A stretch of DNA of 64,000 bases, from NCBI RefSeq assembly GCF_036711975.1, contig NC_091966.1, forward strand, positions 30,387,501 to 30,451,500. Direction: 5' to 3'. Under the pieces are notes generated by a model. It was not told where the DNA came from. It made no database searches and worked only from the letters and a program-made list of their open reading frames with translations. A program made the translations under genes and the position numbers. This DNA is from Onthophagus taurus (taxonomy: Eukaryota > Arthropoda > Insecta > Coleoptera > Scarabaeidae). Of the stretch, positions 58,601 through 64,000 are shown piece after piece (the stretch's first letter is position 1; the number at the start of each line of letters is the position of its first letter).

Positions 58601-61600
58601 GTATTCTAAAGTTATAAATTAATAAAAAGACCAAATTCTGTATAATGACATTTAGAATTCATTTAATGTTATGTCAAAAACTTAACGTCACATCGATTTA
58701 ATTATATTATAAATTTGCATTTAAACGTGAAATTAAATGATAAAACAATTAAATGTTGATTATTTTGTGTTTATAATTTGTTTATAACAATAAATTAACA
58801 ATTAATAGTATCAAATTCTTTGATTGTCGTTTGATTGTCTTTGACTTCCTGTTGACAAAAAACTACGCAAAAGTCAACTTTTAATAGCAGTTTTCGAAAA
58901 AGTTTATTTTTCAATATAAATTAACAACTTTACAATCTACAATGTATTTTTCTTTGTTGTTTCAACTTCCTCGCAACGTTTATCAAGACATTCATTACTT
59001 TTTTGTTAGAAATCACCCAATTTCGACTCGAAAATTCAGCTAACCAAGCTCTCCATTCTTCATCGGTGTTAAAAGAATCTTCACACATAGTATTTGGATG
59101 AGATCAAAAGAGGTGGAAATCTGTTGATGCAAAATTGGGAGCGTTCCTTCGTTATATTGGCGATATCTATGAACATTCCCTTCTCACCATAAGAACAACA
59201 TCGTTTTACACGGATGAAGAACTTGTTTGAAAACTTTGTTGTTTGAAATTGTTCCTTGCGCTACAGGTACAATTTTTTATTTACAGCACAATTCGGTGCT
59301 TGCATCCATAAGTTGAGCGGTGACGAGCAAGCAAACTTTATATTGATATTTATCATTTAAAGCATGCGGAACCCATGCTTTACGCTTCTCAACCTTTCTC
59401 ATCGAGCGAAGATGCTTTTCTATAGCAGTGTGCAATCATTCCATTTTCTCTGTCAGTTTCCTTGTCGTTTAACGCATATTTTCGTGTAAAAGCTGATTTA
59501 ATCGCTCGGTTCTTTTATGATACCCTTTCCATACACAGCAAAAGTATCATGAGCAGCTTTCGCGGGCCTTAGAATTTTGATGAAAAGCCAGATCTTGAGC
59601 AAAAGGAGAGACAAGACATTACATTTTAATAATCTGAACATGAACTTAATTTAATATAAAAACATAGAAACAAACAGAACATTTAATGCCCAAATGTTAA
59701 AACTAAAGAAAAAAACCGTAGGAACTGCCAATGTAATAGATTTAACATTTTTTAATTTAGCAAATTTAGAACAGATTCATGTTTTGTATGTTTCCTTTGT
59801 GCCACATTGTTTATGGCCAAGAAAACTCCTGCAGTATACTTTTTATAGCTACGATGTTTGGATGTTACTATATGTATAAGGTGGATTCCTTGTGAATAGT
59901 GGAGTTTTGAGGTTTTAATCAGAATTGTTATATCGGTATTTTGGAATAATGACTTTTAGAATTTTAACATTAATTATGTTTACATATGCTTTACTAATTA
60001 CCAATTGTTATGTCCACTCCCATTTTTCCACATATCTATGAACAGTAGTTCTCTGTCGGATTACTATATGTTTATTTTAAAAATCATATCATAATGGGGA
60101 ATTTTTTTCTCTACCGTGTGCACAAATTATATAAACGAGACGAAGCAGAGTTAGAGGTGAGAAAATATAATTCTTTATACTGTTGGTCTCGTAACTCACG
60201 GATGTTCATCCCAGAATGGGTTGTAACCAAACCTTCCCGTACAATCTATATTAGATTTCATCTTACCCAGTGAAGTAGTACTATTCAATTCATCATAAAA
60301 TGTTTTCTCGACATCTGAACACAGTCAGTACATAACATCATTAAATAAAATATATATTCTCAAAAATTCAGAAGCTTTTCGGAAACGATCAAGGGGTACC
60401 TTGAAATTTTCTGTCCTTGATGAGATGGTTTGGTGAAGATCTCTGCAATTTTTCGATTTAAGCAAGCGGACATATCACTTTGAGGATTTGTTCGGCTGTA
60501 GTAAGTTTACTTTCATACATCATTGGATTGACAGATTCCTATACAAAAAAGCTCTAAAATATGTTAAGTGATTCAAGAGAAAATATCAGTCTAGAATTTC
60601 AAGATGAGGAACTGAATTTAAATAACTTCTTCAGACCCTTCGATGTCAGACATGGTGATATGTATCAACTTTGACACATCGCTAAAATATAATGCAGGTC
60701 TCATACAGGAAAGACTGATATTCAGTAGGTATATATGTTTCACTTAGAACAACTTTTGTTTGTACACGTCATTCGAAGATACATAAATTCGGTTATCTAT
60801 CGGAGTACATAAATCTAAGAAATGTTGTATCGTCATTAACATTAAAGTTGGAGTTAACCAAGTTTTCATGTATTTCCTTTTTTATTCCAGCATATTCGTT
60901 ACCTAACAATTATTTTGAAATAAATCCAAAGTAGTAATTTTGATTGAAACGTTAGCAGATCGTTGTTCTGTCGTGGTTGTAACTGGAGGCCATGTCTAAA
61001 TACCAAGTACCAAGTCCTATGTCACGTGGTTGCATGCTCTGTTATCATTGGTACATTGTGTTATTTTTAATTCTGGCTTTATTCTTATGGTTAAGACCTA
61101 TTCTTTTGTGTTAAGTTCAATACATTTCTAGAAAGCCTATAAACGAATTAATTGTTATTTGTGAGAGAAATGTGAGTGGTAATGCATCAAATAAGTTATT
61201 AATTGAATAGATTCATTTTATCTCTGTTGGTTAAGTAATTGATTACCATTTCTATTATGGTTTTTATTAAATCATATTTTCTATAAATTTTGGTTTTCAT
61301 GTAAACAACATAATTCAGAACGGTAGTCTCCTATTATGTCATCTTTCATTATGTTATATTTAAGGTAGCTCGTGCATAGTATATTAACACGTTGGACATT
61401 GTAACGTTGTTAGCGGGCATGATGAAAAAAGGATATGCGTAAATTGAACTAAAATTAGAACACTGGAAACTTTCGGGTCTTTTAAGAAAAGGTTTGACGT
61501 TTCGAATGCCATGTTGCAACCTTCTTCAGAAACTGGTTCGAAGTGACACTTCTGAAGAAGGTTGCAACATGGCGTCCGAAATGTCAAACCTTTTCTTAAA

Positions 61601-64000
61601 AGACGCACGGTAAATCCCGAAAGTTTCTAGTGTTAGTTCTAGTTTTAGTTCTAATTTTAGTTCACTTCATCATTTCGAAGTGATGCAGTTATATGCATAG
61701 TAAATCAGTTATAAAAAACAATAATAAAAATTACTACTATTATTATGCTTCCTGGTCTGTTGTAAGTTTCTCCTTCCGTGTTTTTAACATACCTCCATTA
61801 CCACAAATGCCGTGTACATCACGTAGTATTATAATTCTCATTTACTTTTCATTCTTTAAGCCTACTCTACTGTTTTATTTCCTGCAATAACAATTAATGG
61901 TTTTTATCGGTTTCCTTCGTATCGGTAATTTAAGTTACTGATGTGTACTCAGAAAATACCCAGTTTGTACGCACTAAAAAGATAACGTTGCTGTTTTCAA
62001 TATACACCTTAATTCCGATATTCGATGTTTTCAATAATTTTTATGAATATCTGCTTTAGTTTTAGCAGAAAATCCTGACGATCGATATCGAATACGTGCG
62101 TTACATTTCTTTGCTAATTTACAGCGACAACAGTCTAAAACTTTATTGTATGCTGTATAAATTATTTTAAATTTTAAATTTTTTTAGCACATCTGGTAAA
62201 TTTAAAGTGGTTACAAATAAAAATAAGGTAGAAAATAGTAAAAAGAGATGTTTTTGAATAATTTATTGGCTTTTAACGCATCTACCATATTGATAAACAC
62301 AATTAAAGAATCTTTTTTATCAATTACAAATTTGAAGTTACAAAAACCTCACTGAAAAAATTTATCATCGAATGGTTGCTGAAGAAATCAGTATCTAAAG
62401 TAGTACAATCTTGATACAATTTTTGCAAGTTTATATCTTTGGGGATCGATATCTTTGGCAATCGTTCGATGAAACAATTATGTTGAAGTTCATTGGCCTT
62501 ATTCAACTTCATAATGTTTTTAAATTTATAAATGATTTGATATAAATCGCTAATTAAATGAAAAAACTATCACATTTTGGTGATTATTGCTTGAAATCTA
62601 TTAAAGAAAAAAGTTTTAACATACATTGTTTGATATTTCATCATTACTGATTTATATGAAATTTCAATCTTTATTCATGAGTAAAGTTACTACATTCATT
62701 TAAATCAAAAGTTTTATAATGCCTTAAAAGAAAGAAAACTTTGTTAGCGAAAATTTTGTATTAAAAGTGTTAATTTATCTTTTTACTTCGTTTATTATAT
62801 CACTTCTAACGCAATCTAAAAAGATACAAGAAAGTTTTTAAAATCAATACGATAAACATACAAACATTTGCATTTTATCCATAAAATCTTTATTTTTAAA
62901 AATCTATTTTATTTATTAGGAAAACCTTTTTGTTACGGTTAAGTTTGTGTTTATAAAACGATTTAATTTACTAGAAAATTAACATAATTTAGTAAAAAAT
63001 ATTACAATTTGCGTTTAATAAATAAAAATTGCCACGTGTAAGTTAAAAATAAGGAAAATCAATAAATGTTAAAGATTAATTGATTTTCGATTAACACTAA
63101 ATTATCACAATCATTCTCACAAAAATATTTAGAAAAAATTTAGAATGTGTTTTCAAACTAACATTTTCTCAATTCAAAGAAAGCAATCCCGCTAAATAAT
63201 AAATTAAACAACGTCGTGAAAGGATAATAATTCAATACATTCGTGTGTGCACAGAAAAAGAAACAATTTTGTAGATTTAATTTGTGTATGTAAAAATATG
63301 ATGTCAAGCATAAATTATTAAGAAATTCTTAATAAAAAAATCTAATGGAATAAACATCAACCGAAATATTTACATATTTATTTAACTGATTTTTAAATAA
63401 TAATGTTAAATAAACAGATATTTTTTTTTTAACTTGTTTAGGAATGGAATACTTGGCAAATGTTTGTCATACACTGTTTGGAAGGATATTTCGCATATGG
63501 GTGTCAGTAATTCCGGCAGTTATGGTTTTAGAGCCAAAGGATGTTCAAACGATAATAGGGTCGAGTAAACACAACGATAAGAATTTTTTGTACGCTCTTA
63601 TGCACAATTTTATCGGCGAAGGTTTGATATCGAATAACGGTGATAAATGGAAAATACATAGGAAATTAATTCAACCCCATTTCCATATTAACATTTTGGA
63701 ACTTTACGTTAATAGTTTTTGTAAAAGCTCTTCCAGACAAGTTCGAAAATTAAAAAACGTTAAAGATATCAACGTTAACACATACGTAAACGATTGTGTG
63801 TTAGATATTTTACATGGTTAGTTAATAAACATTATTTATAAATTATATTTAAACATTTTATCTTTTAGAAACAATCTTAGGGATTCCATTAGAAGATGCC
63901 GAAACTAAAGAAAAATCTCCATTTAGAAAGTTTGTATACGGGGATATTTCAGAATTATAAAAGAACTACTAGTTTTTTATTTATTTAATTTGGAAGATGA
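55651..64000 (+). CDS. CYP4-like cytochrome P450, 5' part; gene runs off the right edge
   Basis: A membrane-bound haem monooxygenase of the ER. Exons: 55651-55662 (four codons, MFEK), 56018-56189, 63442-63816, and the fourth from 63869 onward. Phases fit through exon 3 and into exon 4. Seen: an N-terminal membrane anchor (STFVAVFLLILLMIYF), a proline-containing hinge (LKGPTALPIVGNAL), VSVIPAVMVLEPKDVQTII, GEGLISNNGDKWKIHRKLIQ (helix C with the WxxxR haem-contact motif) and ETILGI of helix D/E. The I-helix, ExxR and haem-cysteine motifs would lie outside the window. In exon 4 the frame hits a stop at 63958, while a shifted frame continues FRIIKELLVFYLFNLED in CYP4 fashion. So the gene may be broken, or the assembly may have an error. 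Intron 2 is 7.25 kb and full of repeats. An alternative start is the ATG at 56018. The subfamily is inferred. Confidence 0.85.
56190..57394. other. P450 intron 2, left part
   Basis: AT-rich with no coding relic recognised. No alternative second exon with P450 similarity was found here; exon 2 joins directly to 63442 by phase and homology. Confidence 0.4.
57395..58026 (-). mobile_element. Mariner relic, copy 1
   Basis: The left end holds TATTGGATTGGCAACTAAGT, close to the ends of insect mariners. Reading on the minus strand, fragments give SPNFASTDFHLF (compare SPDL.P.DYHLF), DAEWRAWLDEFFESKSDDF and SIEYLVKRCEEVE, the last quarter of a mariner transposase, broken by shifts. The copy stops at about 58026, where a dispersed repeat begins, so it was cut there. 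It is similar to copy 2 over about 550 bases. Confidence 0.75.
58031..58400. repeat. Dispersed repeat unit, copy 1 (with partial foldback)
   Basis: 58031-58265 matches 61260-61475, including TCGTGCATAGTATATTAACA and the following TTGGACATTGTAACG, with scattered differences. It ends in CTGAAGAAGGTTGCAACATG and CCGAAACGTCAAACC. It has no coding capacity. It lies between the two mariner copies. Confidence 0.75.
58405..59520 (-). mobile_element. Mariner relic, copy 2, with an insertion
   Basis: It begins with TATTGGATTAGCAACTAAG, carries about 400 bases of unrelated DNA (58485-58890), then repeats copy 1 from 58895 to about 59500 with many shared bases. The 14 bases before the terminal repeat (AGTGGCTTT and AAAA) are also shared with copy 1, which points to duplication of a segment rather than two insertions. 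The transposase is broken in the same region. Confidence 0.7.
59521..61259. other. P450 intron 2, middle part
   Basis: No gene or recognised transposon. The open frame at 59694-59879 lacks any domain. Confidence 0.35.
61260..61664. repeat. Dispersed repeat unit, copy 2, with 54-bp foldback
   Basis: After 215 bases shared with copy 1, the sequence folds on itself: 61478-61531 pairs with 61550-61603 over 54 bases with three mismatches and an 18-base loop. Flanking arms (61446-61477 with 61617-61664) extend the inversion, with a GTTAGTTCTAGTTTTAGTTC short direct repeat in the right arm. The loop side carries CTGAAGAAGGTTGCAACATG then CGAAATGTC. No ORF. Confidence 0.85.
61665..63441. other. P450 intron 2, right part
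   Basis: Very AT-rich, ending in a long T run and the acceptor TTTAG before exon 3. No gene recognised. Confidence 0.4.

Noticed and set aside
1-64000. CRISPR array, tRNA, rRNA, riboswitch or bacterial operon
   Set aside because: No regularly spaced repeats, tRNA boxes or rRNA cores were seen, and the genes have eukaryotic introns.

Overview
The window looks like nuclear DNA from an insect. It is AT-rich, its genes carry introns with GT..AG ends, and it is full of decayed transposons of kinds common in insects: mariner/Tc1, piggyBac, PIF/Harbinger, hAT, RTE-like and Jockey-like LINEs, and a Ty3-type integrase. A beetle would fit, but that is only a guess. I saw no bacterial operons, CRISPR array, tRNA or rRNA.

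Five protein-coding genes can be supported. (1) 3067-32181 (+): a six-exon Golgi coiled-coil gene, the GMAP-210/TRIP11 homologue. It has an ALPS-like N-terminus, one 2.9-kb coiled-coil exon and a C-terminal GRAB-like region. (2) 32436-40346 (+) and (3) 40544-45680 (+): a head-to-tail pair of paralogues, each of eight coding exons. They encode secreted or surface-anchored, cysteine-containing proteins of unknown function, possibly the insect DUF4803 family. Six of their eight exons have the same length in both copies (145, 141, 106, 100, 209 and 539 bases). (4) 48750-50594 (-): NOP58, a core box C/D snoRNP protein, in three exons. (5) 55651 to beyond the right edge (+): a CYP4-like cytochrome P450, cut by the window end, with an apparent frame break near 63945.

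The rest is introns and spacers. 1-3066 holds a Ty3-like integrase relic. The Gmap introns hold hAT, LINE, Tc1-like, Jockey-like, piggyBac and RTE-like relics, two CpG-rich blocks that end in splice-donor consensus, and several perfect palindromes. The introns of the tandem pair hold a Tc1 copy with both ends, LINE fragments and a striking 120-base inverted repeat. The spacers around NOP58 hold a mariner-like element with both ends, a Harbinger-like pair of ORFs, a Tc1 C-terminus and a piggyBac relic. The 7.25-kb P450 intron holds two mariner copies arranged as a tandem duplication and a dispersed foldback repeat.

The genes do not form an operon or pathway. They belong to separate processes: Golgi tethering, an unknown secreted or surface role, snoRNP assembly and P450 oxidation. 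The most unusual things here are the tandem unknown-family pair with its possible third N-terminal relic, and the two foldback repeats that share a short motif. All exon limits were placed by eye from reading frame, splice sites and comparison of the two paralogues; none was checked against transcripts.
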